25,664 bases of DNA, taken from IMG/VR virus record IMGVR_UViG_3300047554_000147, positions 1 through 25,664 of that record, one strand, 5' to 3'. This document shows, in pieces, positions 1 through 6,533 of the stretch (position 1 is its first letter; every line of letters begins with the position of its first letter). The DNA is from a virus. The notes under the pieces were generated by a model, which searched no databases, was not told the origin of the DNA, and saw only the letters and a list, made by a program, of their open reading frames with translations. Made by a program: the position numbers and the translations under genes.

Positions 1-1558
1 CGTAGGTCACATCGAATGAGATGTTACCTGTGGCTCCATTACCAACCGGATTCTTATAACTTAGCACCACAGTTTCGACTCCAGAGTCAACGTCGTTGTC
101 TCTGATCTCTGCTGAAAATTCAAATTGTGTCATAATCATTCCTCCGATTGATGTTGATGATGTTGAACTGTATGTATAATTGTCTGCGAGATTCACCGCA
201 GTAAAGTCTTCATCTATAGTCATTATCAACTGTCCGATACGTGTATGGCTAGATAGAGTAAGGACATAGTTAATCACTGCATATCTGTTCAGTGCAGAAA
301 ATACTGCCACTGGTCTAAAGCTGTCTGAAAGATAGATCTGTGAAAAATTTCTATCAACGAACTCGGCTTTGTCTACATTATATGCTTCGCTGACTGCATT
401 AACAGTATTCACTGATACGATACCAGCGGCCTGTTGTCTATCACTTGAACAATCTATTAAAATGTTTCCAGTCTTTTCGCCGAAGTATACTATTGGGTGA
501 GATGGATCGGATGCTGTTGCAGTTTCGTTTCCGCAGTTTTTAAATCTAGATCTAGAAATTATAGTTTTTCTTCCTGCGATTGATCTAACAGCCTGTGTGG
601 CTACTTCTTCAAAATCACAGTCGTTGATATACCATTTGTTATCCTGTCCATTGACTCCGTCAATGTAGATAGCCGTATGATTGACTAAGAATTTACAGCT
701 GACAAAACCCACGATAGTTTCGAACGCCACAGTCTGTGAACATTTTACACTTAGCTCGTTTGAATCAAAGATACAGGATTTAAACTCGACACTATTGACT
801 TTAGTTCCAGCCAATGTGTTCAACCACACAACTGCGGCTGCGGCTGTTGAAAGTGTAACAGTATCTCCTAAACGATATTCTCCTTTGAATCTTACTCCGT
901 CTAGTTTACTATTTGCTAGTCCAGATAGAATTAGAGAACCGCTCGATCTTAAGATAGTGATATTTGAAATTTCTACATTCTGAGGACGATTAGAACTATC
1001 AAAGCCAGCTAATTCTGTTCCGTCGCTGGTAATGAAACGAATATTGTTAGCACCAATGTTGATTACTGCTCCTAACTGTGTCTCGCCTCTGATGATAGCA
1101 TTACTTGGTATCGCTAAACTTCCAGAGATTAAATACTCTCCATTAGGAATCATCAATACTTTTTTGTAATTAGAGTTTGCGTTTCTAAATAATTGAGTAA
1201 ATGCGGTTTGAAAGATTTCTGTGCAGTCTGTAGAACCGTCGCCTATAGCACCAAAGTCGGTGATGCTTACATACTCATCTAGCTTTGATTGTAAGTTTCT
1301 TGGGATCGATAATGTTATAGCTGTATCGTTAGAAGCGAACTGATAACTAGATGCCAGATCTAAGATGTTATCGTGTTCTGTGATAATTTTGGTGTTTCCT
1401 ACATAAGGAGCACCTTCCGCTACAGAACCATTACCAATATAAAGTTCTTGAGTATCAATAGCCCAGGCAAATTCTGCAGAACTAAGCTGCGGAATACCGC
1501 TATTTGAATTTTTTTGTCCTCTGCGGACTTGTATTTTAGATATCTGAACGACAGCCAT
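1..1558 (-). CDS. Tail fibre / tailspike with beta-helix domain (3' end outside window)
   Basis: The reading frame is open from an ATG at 1558 to the window edge, about 519 codons, so the C-terminus is missing. The start MAVVQISKIQVRRGQ followed by LSSAEFAWAIDTQELYIGNG (about residues 25-45) is the phage tropism-determinant/fibre N-terminal pattern 'RRG...L..GE...DT..L.IGNG'. Around residue 85 SITDFGAIGDGSTDCT matches the opening of pectate-lyase-like beta-helix tailspikes. The last part read here (GNGATGNISFDVTY) resembles C-terminal repeats of T4-like marine phage fibres. A GATAAATA late promoter lies 22 nt upstream. It should be a host-recognition or glycan-depolymerising virion protein; catalytic residues cannot be identified from this part. 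Confidence 0.82.
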   Translation of the reverse strand, partial: MAVVQISKIQVRRGQKNSNSGIPQLSSAEFAWAIDTQELYIGNGSVAEGAPYVGNTKIITEHDNILDLASSYQFASNDTAITLSIPRNLQSKLDEYVSITDFGAIGDGSTDCTEIFQTAFTQLFRNANSNYKKVLMIPNGEYLISGSLAIPSNAIIRGETQLGAVINIGANNIRFITSDGTELAGFDSSNRPQNVEISNITILRSSGSLILSGLANSKLDGVRFKGEYRLGDTVTLSTAAAAVVWLNTLAGTKVNSVEFKSCIFDSNELSVKCSQTVAFETIVGFVSCKFLVNHTAIYIDGVNGQDNKWYINDCDFEEVATQAVRSIAGRKTIISRSRFKNCGNETATASDPSHPIVYFGEKTGNILIDCSSDRQQAAGIVSVNTVNAVSEAYNVDKAEFVDRNFSQIYLSDSFRPVAVFSALNRYAVINYVLTLSSHTRIGQLIMTIDEDFTAVNLADNYTYSSTSSTSIGGMIMTQFEFSAEIRDNDVDSGVETVVLSYKNPVGNGATGNISFDVTY

Positions 1559-1579
1559 AGATAATTTCCCGTTATAGGG

Positions 1580-1587
1580 TATTTATC
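1580..1587 (-). promoter_or_regulatory. T4-type late promoter (GATAAATA) for tail fibre
   Basis: Minus-strand GATAAATA ends 22 nt before the fibre ATG and overlaps the last codons of the upstream exonuclease gene. It matches the T4 late consensus TATAAATA at all but the first base. Confidence 0.75.
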
Positions 1588-2284
1588 TTAATGAGTTGTA
1601 GTATTCTTCTACCTTTTCTAACCAGAGGTCTTGATATTTGTTGAAATCGCTGGGCCATAGATCAAACTGCTGATATTCGCAAGCCCTAGAGCACATAAAC
1701 ACATGGCCCTCACGGATGTCTGTGCCGTAGACTTCATTATGTGCTAATATATAAGCCACTAACTGTAAAAAGTAATCTTCGACCCATTCTGCTTTCTTAG
1801 GTTTGTTAGTTTGCTTATAATCACAAACACTAGGATTGCCTTTATAAACCGCCACTAGATCAGTAGTTCCGGAATAAAGTCCAGGAAAGTATAGGCTCTG
1901 CTCCATAGCCCATACTTCGTTAACATCTGATAGACCGTTCTTGATTATCTCGTCAGCCATTTTGTTTGCTTGGACATGAACAGGATTATTGCCGGGCTGT
2001 CTTTGTATACCTGCAATAAATCTTTCTAGGTTACTGTGCATGGCTGTGCCTACGCCGGCAGCTTCAGTTGTGATCTGTTTGGCCTTTTCTTCTCCTATTC
2101 GTTTCTTCCACTCATTTAAATGAGTCATATCCTTAGTTGCTGAAAGGATAGTTGTTACGCTGGGAAGGCTTTCACCGTCTGGTGTTAGATATACACGTTT
2201 GCGTGTTACGGGATCGTTGATCTGTTGACAGTTCTTATATTGGAACTTTTCAACAAATGGGGGCGGAGTAAGTTGTATTGTCAT
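1583..2284 (-). CDS. PD-(D/E)XK exonuclease (RecB/MGME1-like)
   Basis: This 233-aa protein has the core of the PD-(D/E)XK nuclease fold: GTTDLV with Asp142, then DYK (Asp155, Lys157), then a QLVAY helix (Gln174). Upstream GVGTAMHSNLE (about 78-88) is the helix that often carries a conserved His in RecB-like exonucleases. Related proteins are common in T4-like marine phages and are thought to process phage or host DNA. It is a single gene; a TTGACA-N17-TAATAT sigma70-like promoter lies directly upstream, so early expression is likely, unlike the fibre gene that follows. The start codon lies at the foot of a 9-bp inverted repeat. Family assignment is firm; the exact DNA substrate is unknown. 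Confidence 0.85.
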   Translation of the reverse strand: MTIQLTPPPFVEKFQYKNCQQINDPVTRKRVYLTPDGESLPSVTTILSATKDMTHLNEWKKRIGEEKAKQITTEAAGVGTAMHSNLERFIAGIQRQPGNNPVHVQANKMADEIIKNGLSDVNEVWAMEQSLYFPGLYSGTTDLVAVYKGNPSVCDYKQTNKPKKAEWVEDYFLQLVAYILAHNEVYGTDIREGHVFMCSRACEYQQFDLWPSDFNKYQDLWLEKVEEYYNSLR

Positions 2285-2308
2285 ATTCTGTATATATTAA
2301 CAGAATAT
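2283..2308. repeat. 9-bp inverted repeat at exonuclease start
   Basis: ATATTCTGT (2283-2291) and ACAGAATAT (2300-2308) are perfect inverted arms around an 8-nt AT loop. The repeat covers the -10 region, the predicted start site and the first bases of the start codon, so it could be an operator for a dimeric repressor. Confidence 0.5.
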
Positions 2309-2322
2309 TTTAAAGATGTCAA
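2294..2322 (-). promoter_or_regulatory. sigma70-like early promoter for the exonuclease
   Basis: Minus strand TTGACA (2322-2317), 17-nt spacer, TAATAT (2299-2294). Transcription should start near 2287, only a few bases before the ATG at 2284, leaving almost no 5' leader. Confidence 0.55.
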
Positions 2323-2711
2323 ACCTGGGGAGTTGCTGTGGCCTGTGCTAGTTGAGCAGGTGCTGCTGAAGCTGCGATTTTATCTACAGTTTGGGCACTG
2401 TCTTTGCCGCCGTTTGGAATTGGCTCGTTAGCATCACCGGGTTCTTCTGCGCCAGGGACATTCAATTCGATTCCATTCTTATCAAAGTTTTTAACCAAAC
2501 CTTGAATAGTAGGATTTGAGTCATACATGGATTTAAATGTTTCGTAGTCGGCAGCGAATTCAAATCCGGCATTAGCTGAGATATTTTGTAATGCATTCCA
2601 ATTTAATTTACTTGGTGCTTTTTTAGATGATGCTCGACCTATATGATTTTTTAAAATCATAACGAACTTGTCTAGTCCTGCATCGTCACCTGCGAATTCA
2701 AAAAATCTCAT
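2319..2711 (-). CDS. Hypothetical virion-type protein with MRFFEF leader
   Basis: 130 aa of unrecognised function. The N-terminus MRFFEFAGDDAGLDKF is folded-looking and mixed charge; from about residue 85 the chain becomes low-complexity, rich in Pro, Ala, Gly and Gln (GAEEPGDANEPIPNGGKD, then Ala/Gln runs). Its ATG overlaps the stop of the upstream gene (ATGA), so it is the last gene of the late operon that begins at the promoter near 4450. The leader recalls MRFWEIL of the ligase-like protein at 6534-7631, but no (I/L)xE cleavage motif is seen. Neighbours suggest a head or virion-associated protein. Confidence 0.7.
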   Translation of the reverse strand: MRFFEFAGDDAGLDKFVMILKNHIGRASSKKAPSKLNWNALQNISANAGFEFAADYETFKSMYDSNPTIQGLVKNFDKNGIELNVPGAEEPGDANEPIPNGGKDSAQTVDKIAASAAPAQLAQATATPQV

Positions 2712-3088
2712 CCTAGTTCTGCCAATTGTTTTTGTAGGTCTGCAAGTTCAGCTTGTTTTTCTTTGATAGCATCTTGCACTTGCTTTTTCTGCTCTTGCTG
2801 ATCTTTTGCTGCTGCTGCCGCTTGTGCTGGATCTATACCTTGTAAAGTTTGTGCTGCTTGACCAACACCTTGTCCAACAGCATTGCCTGCTGATTTTACC
2901 GCACTAACTGCTCCTGGTGCGACGGCTTTAACAGCCGAACCAACCCCACGTGCTAGTGCGGCGCCACCTCTTACTGCGGCGCCACCGACTGCTGCGGCAC
3001 CTCTAGCTATTGCCCCGGCACCCGCAGCGATAGCTGGAAGTATTTCATCAAGCTGAGCGTCGTGCTCTTTTAAATCTGAAAGTTTCAT
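2708..3088 (-). CDS. Ala/Gly-rich protein with C-terminal coiled coil
   Basis: 126 aa. A short acidic leader (MKLSDLKEHDAQLDE) is followed by about 75 residues made largely of Ala, Gly and Val with spaced Arg/Lys (for example GAAAVGGAAVRGGAALARG), then a charged Gln/Lys/Glu helix to the end that should form a coiled coil. The middle part looks like a glycine-zipper helix able to insert in membranes or pack into bundles. The leader holds two T4-protease-like sites (LKE, LDE). It is translationally coupled on both sides (TAATG upstream, ATGA downstream). A head-packaged or injected membrane-active protein is plausible; no family was recognised. Confidence 0.7.
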   Translation of the reverse strand: MKLSDLKEHDAQLDEILPAIAAGAGAIARGAAAVGGAAVRGGAALARGVGSAVKAVAPGAVSAVKSAGNAVGQGVGQAAQTLQGIDPAQAAAAAKDQQEQKKQVQDAIKEKQAELADLQKQLAELG

Positions 3089-4419
3089 TAGCCTGCTAGA
3101 ACTTTTAATAGACGGTTGCTGCGATCAATGCTTTCGCGTTGCTCACGACCTGCGGCTTCTAAACCACCTGCGGCTGCATCGGCTGCACCGAACTCATCAT
3201 CTCCACCTTCTTCTGGTGCGCCCATCTCATCACCAGTGTTCATCATATCTGGCTCAGCAGCGCCTAGTTCATCACCGCCTTCAGCACCTGGTTCAGCACC
3301 TAGCATTTCTGCTCCTTGCTCTTCGCCAGTTAGTGTTCTAACACCTGTGGCTAGAGTTTCACGTGTCTGCTTTAGATTTTCTAGAGCTTGCTGGATAGCA
3401 GGCGCTGTTGCAGAAATAAAACTCTTGGCTAGATCTTGTCCCATCTCATCACGGATCTGATCACCTAATTGTAGAAGTGTGTCGTTTTCCATGCCAGATA
3501 GTTCTTCAATCCAACGGCTAACTCTGTCGACCATTGTTTTTGCTGTGACGATTGCACTGGCCTGTTGCACTTCGCCTTCTCTTAGTGTAGTCATATCTTC
3601 TCCTGATTCAATTGACTCGTTTTTCTCTTTGTTGTGTTGCTTCCATGCGGTTGCATAGGCAATGCTCTTTTCTTTATCTGTTAGTTTACCATCTTTGGCA
3701 TATCCTTTCTTGATATGCTTTACCATTCTTTCTGCTTTGGCGCCTGGAGGTGCCTTTTCTTCTATGCTTTCATCGTAACCAAAGCTACCGTAGTCTTCAT
3801 CCGATCCGTGACCTGCCGATGCTAGAGCGTCTGCATCGTCGCTTGAATCATAAGAACCTTCTGGCTCATCTTGATCGCCACCATCTACTAGTTCTTCAAA
3901 CTCTGCTTGTAGATCGTCAACATATCCGTCCATATTACGTAGTTCGCCGCCGTCTTGATCATAATAAGCATACCATACCACTTCAGCAGCAGACTCAGCA
4001 TCACCGTTCTTTAGATGCTGGATGATTTCTTTAAAATCTGGATCACCGTAGCCGCCAATCTCATTCATATCGGAATCGAATCGTTTTAATAATTCCTGAA
4101 CTCGCTCTTCCATCGATCCGAACCCTTCTTCAACTTCAGCAACACTAGGGTCAGCGATAAATTCCTCACGCTCTGCGATTTCAGCATTGATAGCATCTAA
4201 CATGAATTGAGCTTTAGTATAAGCGTCATTCTCTAGATTTTCGTTAAATCCGCTTTCTGAGCGAACTTGGCTGATCTGTGTTCTCAGTTTGTTACGGGCA
4301 TCTTCTAGTTTAGGAAGATCAAAGCTCTGTAGGTCTAGACGTTGTCCAAACATCTTTTCCATGCTTTCGTTGATCTTTTTGCTTGATCTATTGTTTTTAA
4401 ATAGGTCTGTAGTTTTCAT
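3088..4419 (-). CDS. Large acidic virion/prohead-associated protein
   Basis: 443 aa from ATG 4419 (MKTTDLFKNN). A longer frame begins at a TTG 15 nt upstream, but the late promoter spacing (26 nt) favours the ATG. The chain has a helical N-terminal part, a very acidic linker (about 180-215, runs of Asp/Ser/Glu), and a basic segment PPGAKAERMVKHIKKGYAKD then KLTDKEKSIAYATAWK, a motif I know from marine T4-like phage proteins. A second helical part is followed by a Gly/Glu/Ala/Met-rich acidic tail. An INE site near residue 21 could be cut by a gp21-type protease. It heads a three-gene late operon. A scaffold-like or internal head role is inferred from acidity and context. Confidence 0.78.
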   Translation of the reverse strand: MKTTDLFKNNRSSKKINESMEKMFGQRLDLQSFDLPKLEDARNKLRTQISQVRSESGFNENLENDAYTKAQFMLDAINAEIAEREEFIADPSVAEVEEGFGSMEERVQELLKRFDSDMNEIGGYGDPDFKEIIQHLKNGDAESAAEVVWYAYYDQDGGELRNMDGYVDDLQAEFEELVDGGDQDEPEGSYDSSDDADALASAGHGSDEDYGSFGYDESIEEKAPPGAKAERMVKHIKKGYAKDGKLTDKEKSIAYATAWKQHNKEKNESIESGEDMTTLREGEVQQASAIVTAKTMVDRVSRWIEELSGMENDTLLQLGDQIRDEMGQDLAKSFISATAPAIQQALENLKQTRETLATGVRTLTGEEQGAEMLGAEPGAEGGDELGAAEPDMMNTGDEMGAPEEGGDDEFGAADAAAGGLEAAGREQRESIDRSNRLLKVLAG

Positions 4420-4444
4420 ATTTAAAAGGTCCAAATTTATAGTA

Positions 4445-4452
4445 TATTTATT
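4445..4452 (-). promoter_or_regulatory. Late promoter (AATAAATA) for the 4419-2319 operon
   Basis: Minus-strand AATAAATA ends 26 nt before ATG 4419, the same placement as other late promoters here. A second, weaker TATAAATT lies a few bases downstream. Confidence 0.7.
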
Positions 4453-4877
4453 CAGAACACAGCCAATCGCTCTACTGTTTTCTTTGCTTGTATAGTGCGA
4501 TCTCTGCTCTCACAGTATCTAGCCCATAGCATATCTGCTTTATCAAAATCTCGCTGATGCATGGACCTTTCGTATTGCGACCTTAGCATCTGACTATCTG
4601 AAAACCACTTGCCGTAGGTTTGATCTGCTCGATATATTTCGTCTATGGTTATCTGTGACTTATTCATAGCCAATAAGTTAGCTATGCTGATCGCTGATTT
4701 GTTTAAAGATATGCCCTGATATATGATCTGTCCATTTTTTATTACGTTTTTGAGATTACCAACATTCTTTATTAAAAAATCTCCAACAAGGATTCCGTCC
4801 TCAGTTTTTATAGGAATTATTAATTTGGATAATTCTTTTTTAACGACTTGTTCTAGCCGTTGAGATATGTTAGTCAT
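4452..4877 (-). CDS. Hypothetical phage protein
   Basis: 141 aa, no recognised family. It begins with a basic amphipathic helix (MTNISQRLEQVVKKELSKL), then a beta-rich middle (GILVGDFLIKNVGNLKNVIKNG), and ends with a helical charged part containing many Arg (SQYERSMHQRDFDKADMLW...). No signal peptide or membrane segment. The start codon follows immediately after the seven-T tract of a terminator-like hairpin, so no Shine-Dalgarno can be found in the usual position. A later start is not obviously better. Its stop lies inside the late promoter of the next operon. Confidence 0.7.
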   Translation of the reverse strand: MTNISQRLEQVVKKELSKLIIPIKTEDGILVGDFLIKNVGNLKNVIKNGQIIYQGISLNKSAISIANLLAMNKSQITIDEIYRADQTYGKWFSDSQMLRSQYERSMHQRDFDKADMLWARYCESRDRTIQAKKTVERLAVF

Positions 4878-4881
4878 AAAA

Positions 4882-4900
4882 AAAGGACCTATGGTCCTTT
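4882..4900 (-). terminator. Rho-independent terminator abutting a start codon
   Basis: AAAGGACC / GGTCCTTT arms with a 3-nt loop. On the minus strand the stem is followed by TTTTTTT and then directly by the ATG of the next gene (4877). It ends the 4933-5178 transcript, or attenuates read-through into the 141-aa gene. Confidence 0.75.
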
Positions 4901-4932
4901 ATTTAATGTATGTAGTTAATGGGCTAAAAATT

Positions 4933-5178
4933 TCAGCCCATCTTCATTAAAATAGTTACAACGATTCCTAATACACCTGCTATAACTGTTCCTGCGGTTC
5001 CGATGATCACTTTGGTCATAGATTTTTGACCTTCGATGATATCAGTGTGAATGGTATTCACTTTTTCTTCTAAGTTTGTTAGACGTGTGTCTAACTGTAG
5101 ATAGCGCATAGCGCAGAGATCTACGTGAGCTTCTAGACTTTCTTTTTCAAGTTTTGTGGTCTGTGCTAATTCAGACAT
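4933..5178 (-). CDS. Small coiled-coil protein with C-terminal membrane anchor
   Basis: 81 aa. Residues 1-52 form a heptad-like helix (LEAHVDLCAMRYLQLDTRL, then NLEEKVNTIH), followed by one hydrophobic segment at about 58-78 (VIIGTAGTVIAGVLGIVVTI) and a short KMG tail. This tail-anchored layout recurs in T4-like marine phages in proteins of unknown role; holin-associated or tail/head membrane-contact roles have both been considered, and nothing here decides. GGAG sits about 10 nt before the ATG. A late promoter lies 70 nt upstream and a terminator lies just downstream, so it is a monocistronic unit. Confidence 0.78.
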   Translation of the reverse strand: MSELAQTTKLEKESLEAHVDLCAMRYLQLDTRLTNLEEKVNTIHTDIIEGQKSMTKVIIGTAGTVIAGVLGIVVTILMKMG

Positions 5179-5246
5179 AATACGATATTCTCCAAAATAA
5201 AAAATTGGATGCCTAAAATACTATGCCTGTTGTGAGCCTCTATCTT

Positions 5247-5558
5247 TTATTTATCTTTTGATAAAGTTTCTAGTATAGCAGATCTTATTTCCTTGACGTC
5301 ATTAGAAACATCTCTAACTTTATCTTTGGTTTCGTCCCATTGTTTGACTAGATTTCTCATGGTATACATAGCCCACCACCACCAGATAACTGCTATAGAA
5401 AACATTATAGTTTCTCCGGTTATCATAGCTAGACTAAAGAAACTACCGTCAAAAAATCTCCATGTGAAAAATGTGCCTGCGAGAGCTGTTATGGGGAGAA
5501 CTACTGCTGCCCATGCCCAGAGCCTGATTTGTGTTATTGTTTTTGTTTTGAAGTTCAT
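5247..5558 (-). CDS. Small two-helix membrane protein
   Basis: 103 aa when started at ATG 5558 (MNFKTKTITQIRLW). I prefer this to the in-frame ATG at 5594 because GAGG precedes it and a GTTAAATA element lies 23 nt upstream, inside what would otherwise be coding sequence. Two hydrophobic segments (about 13-32 and 38-64, the latter with WWWWAMY) are followed by a charged C-terminal helix (KQWDETKDKVRDVSNDVKEI). It resembles holin/spanin-sized membrane proteins and sits next to another small membrane protein, but no lysis enzyme is visible nearby, so lysis is only a possibility. Confidence 0.7.
   Translation of the reverse strand: MNFKTKTITQIRLWAWAAVVLPITALAGTFFTWRFFDGSFFSLAMITGETIMFSIAVIWWWWAMYTMRNLVKQWDETKDKVRDVSNDVKEIRSAILETLSKDK
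5248..5255 (-). promoter_or_regulatory. Late promoter (GATAAATA) for 5178-4933
   Basis: Minus-strand GATAAATA within the end of the upstream gene, 70 nt from ATG 5178, giving a longer leader than the others. The leader holds a small TCCAA/TTGGA inverted repeat. Confidence 0.55.
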
Positions 5559-5580
5559 TTTATTTGCCTCTATATGAAAA

Positions 5581-5588
5581 TATTTAAC
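5581..5588 (-). promoter_or_regulatory. Late-promoter variant (GTTAAATA)
   Basis: Minus-strand GTTAAATA, 23 nt before ATG 5558. The same variant occurs 22 nt before ATG 8690. Confidence 0.5.
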
Positions 5589-5612
5589 CTCCATACAGGT
5601 GAAATTTAAACG

Positions 5613-6005
5613 CTAGATTATTTCTATCCAGGTATTTGTTTTGTCGCCCACAGTTTGGAATACCGGGGGACTGATATCTGCAGAATTTTCTAATAGGTCT
5701 ACTATAGGAACTCCGTGTAGATCTTTGAGTAACAGGGAAACTTTATTATCATTTTCTTTAAACACATCATCTCGTTCTGTAGAGAATTCCCAGATCCAAT
5801 AAACGGCCTTACCTTCGTTACCTACGGGCAATCTGCCATTTTCTTTTTCGGGATCTTTGTTCCATTCGATATTACTCCTTATACCAATAGTCTGTATAAG
5901 GCTGTTGAAGTTGGCCTGCTGTCCAATTTTGATTTTATCTGTTTCGGATCTTGATGCACCGCTTCTAGTAATATCGATTAAGGTGATGAGTCTATAGCGT
6001 TCCAT
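5613..6005 (-). CDS. Hypothetical phage protein (MERYRLITLIDITRS type)
   Basis: 130 aa, soluble. The start MERYRLITLIDITRSGASR is a pattern seen in small conserved proteins of T4-like marine phages; the rest (SNIEWNKDPEKENGRLP, VYWIWEFSTERDDVF) suggests a compact alpha/beta fold. No catalytic motif is recognised. It follows a terminator hairpin, and the only promoter-like element (GTAAATAG, 6016-6022) sits about 11 nt before the ATG, closer than for other late genes, with no Shine-Dalgarno between them. Function unknown. Confidence 0.75.
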   Translation of the reverse strand: MERYRLITLIDITRSGASRSETDKIKIGQQANFNSLIQTIGIRSNIEWNKDPEKENGRLPVGNEGKAVYWIWEFSTERDDVFKENDNKVSLLLKDLHGVPIVDLLENSADISPPVFQTVGDKTNTWIEII

Positions 6006-6034
6006 AATATGCTACTATTTACGCAGATAAAAAA

Positions 6035-6055
6035 AGACCGGAATAAATCCGGTCT
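6035..6055 (-). terminator. Rho-independent terminator after 6085-6444
   Basis: AGACCGG / CCGGTCT arms (7 bp, 7-nt loop). On the minus strand the stem is followed by a run of T. It closes the monocistronic 6444-6085 transcript. Confidence 0.85.
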
Positions 6056-6084
6056 CTTCCTTCCCATCCCTGAGAAATAACAAA

Positions 6085-6444
6085 TTATAGTGAGTATAAT
6101 GTTGTTGGTGCTGTTACAGTTAATGTAGTAGTATCTGTGAATGTCCAAACACCTGTTGATGTTAGGGAACCTGCACCGATGATACGACCAACACGAGTTG
6201 CTAGTGTGTCAACATCTAGATTGTGGTTATCACCAAAAGTGATGATAGCCAAACCGTCGCTCTTAACTTGGAACACAGAAGAAGTTGTGCCGATTTCGTC
6301 TGTTACTGGTGCTGCTGTTGCTGCTGTTAAAGCAGATGCTGTGCCTGAACCGCTCAATACATATTTGAATACGGTTTGTTGGAATGTCTTTTGAACTGTT
6401 CCTAACGCTACTGCTGTAGGGTTTACTCTTGTTACTGATGCCAT
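6085..6444 (-). CDS. Small, probably abundant structural protein
   Basis: 119 aa, rich in Thr, Val, Ala and Gly with alternating beta-type hydrophobicity (GLAIITFGDNHNLDVDTL, then TSTGVWTFTDTTTLTVTA), lacking Cys and strongly charged regions: typical of a beta-sandwich virion or decoration protein. AAGGAG lies 7-12 nt before the ATG (a very good Shine-Dalgarno). The gene has its own late promoter, a GC-rich hairpin near the 5' end of the leader, and its own terminator. This expression layout suggests a highly made product. I do not recognise the family; a capsid or tail decoration role is inference. Confidence 0.75.
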   Translation of the reverse strand: MASVTRVNPTAVALGTVQKTFQQTVFKYVLSGSGTASALTAATAAPVTDEIGTTSSVFQVKSDGLAIITFGDNHNLDVDTLATRVGRIIGAGSLTSTGVWTFTDTTTLTVTAPTTLYSL

Positions 6445-6471
6445 GATTTTTCTCCTTGTCTCTTAAATCGT

Positions 6472-6488
6472 GATCCCGCTCCGGGATC
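6472..6488 (-). promoter_or_regulatory. GC-rich 5'-leader hairpin
   Basis: GATCCCG / CGGGATC (7 bp, 3-nt loop) lies between the late promoter (6496-6503) and the Shine-Dalgarno of the 119-aa gene. The predicted transcript would begin within a few bases of it. There is no T tract, so it is not a terminator; mRNA stabilisation is likely. Confidence 0.6.
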
Positions 6489-6495
6489 GGCATAG

Positions 6496-6503
6496 TATTT
6501 ATT
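6496..6503 (-). promoter_or_regulatory. Late promoter (AATAAATA) for 6444-6085
   Basis: Minus-strand AATAAATA in the gap between the ligase-like gene and the 119-aa gene, 52 nt before the ATG. Confidence 0.65.
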
Positions 6504-6533
6504 ATTTGGAGGAAAAATCAGGTGTTTTGGCTA

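Noticed and set aside
681-983. Plus-strand open frame of 100 codons
   Set aside because: Antisense shadow of the continuous tail-fibre frame; no ribosome site and no recognisable protein.
3116-3460. Plus-strand Ser/Pro/Ala-rich frame
   Set aside because: Low-complexity shadow of the Glu/Gly/Ala-rich tail of the 443-aa minus-strand protein.
6263-6493. Minus-strand 76-codon frame
   Set aside because: Overlaps the 119-aa gene in another frame and would include its promoter leader and hairpin; its composition is not protein-like.
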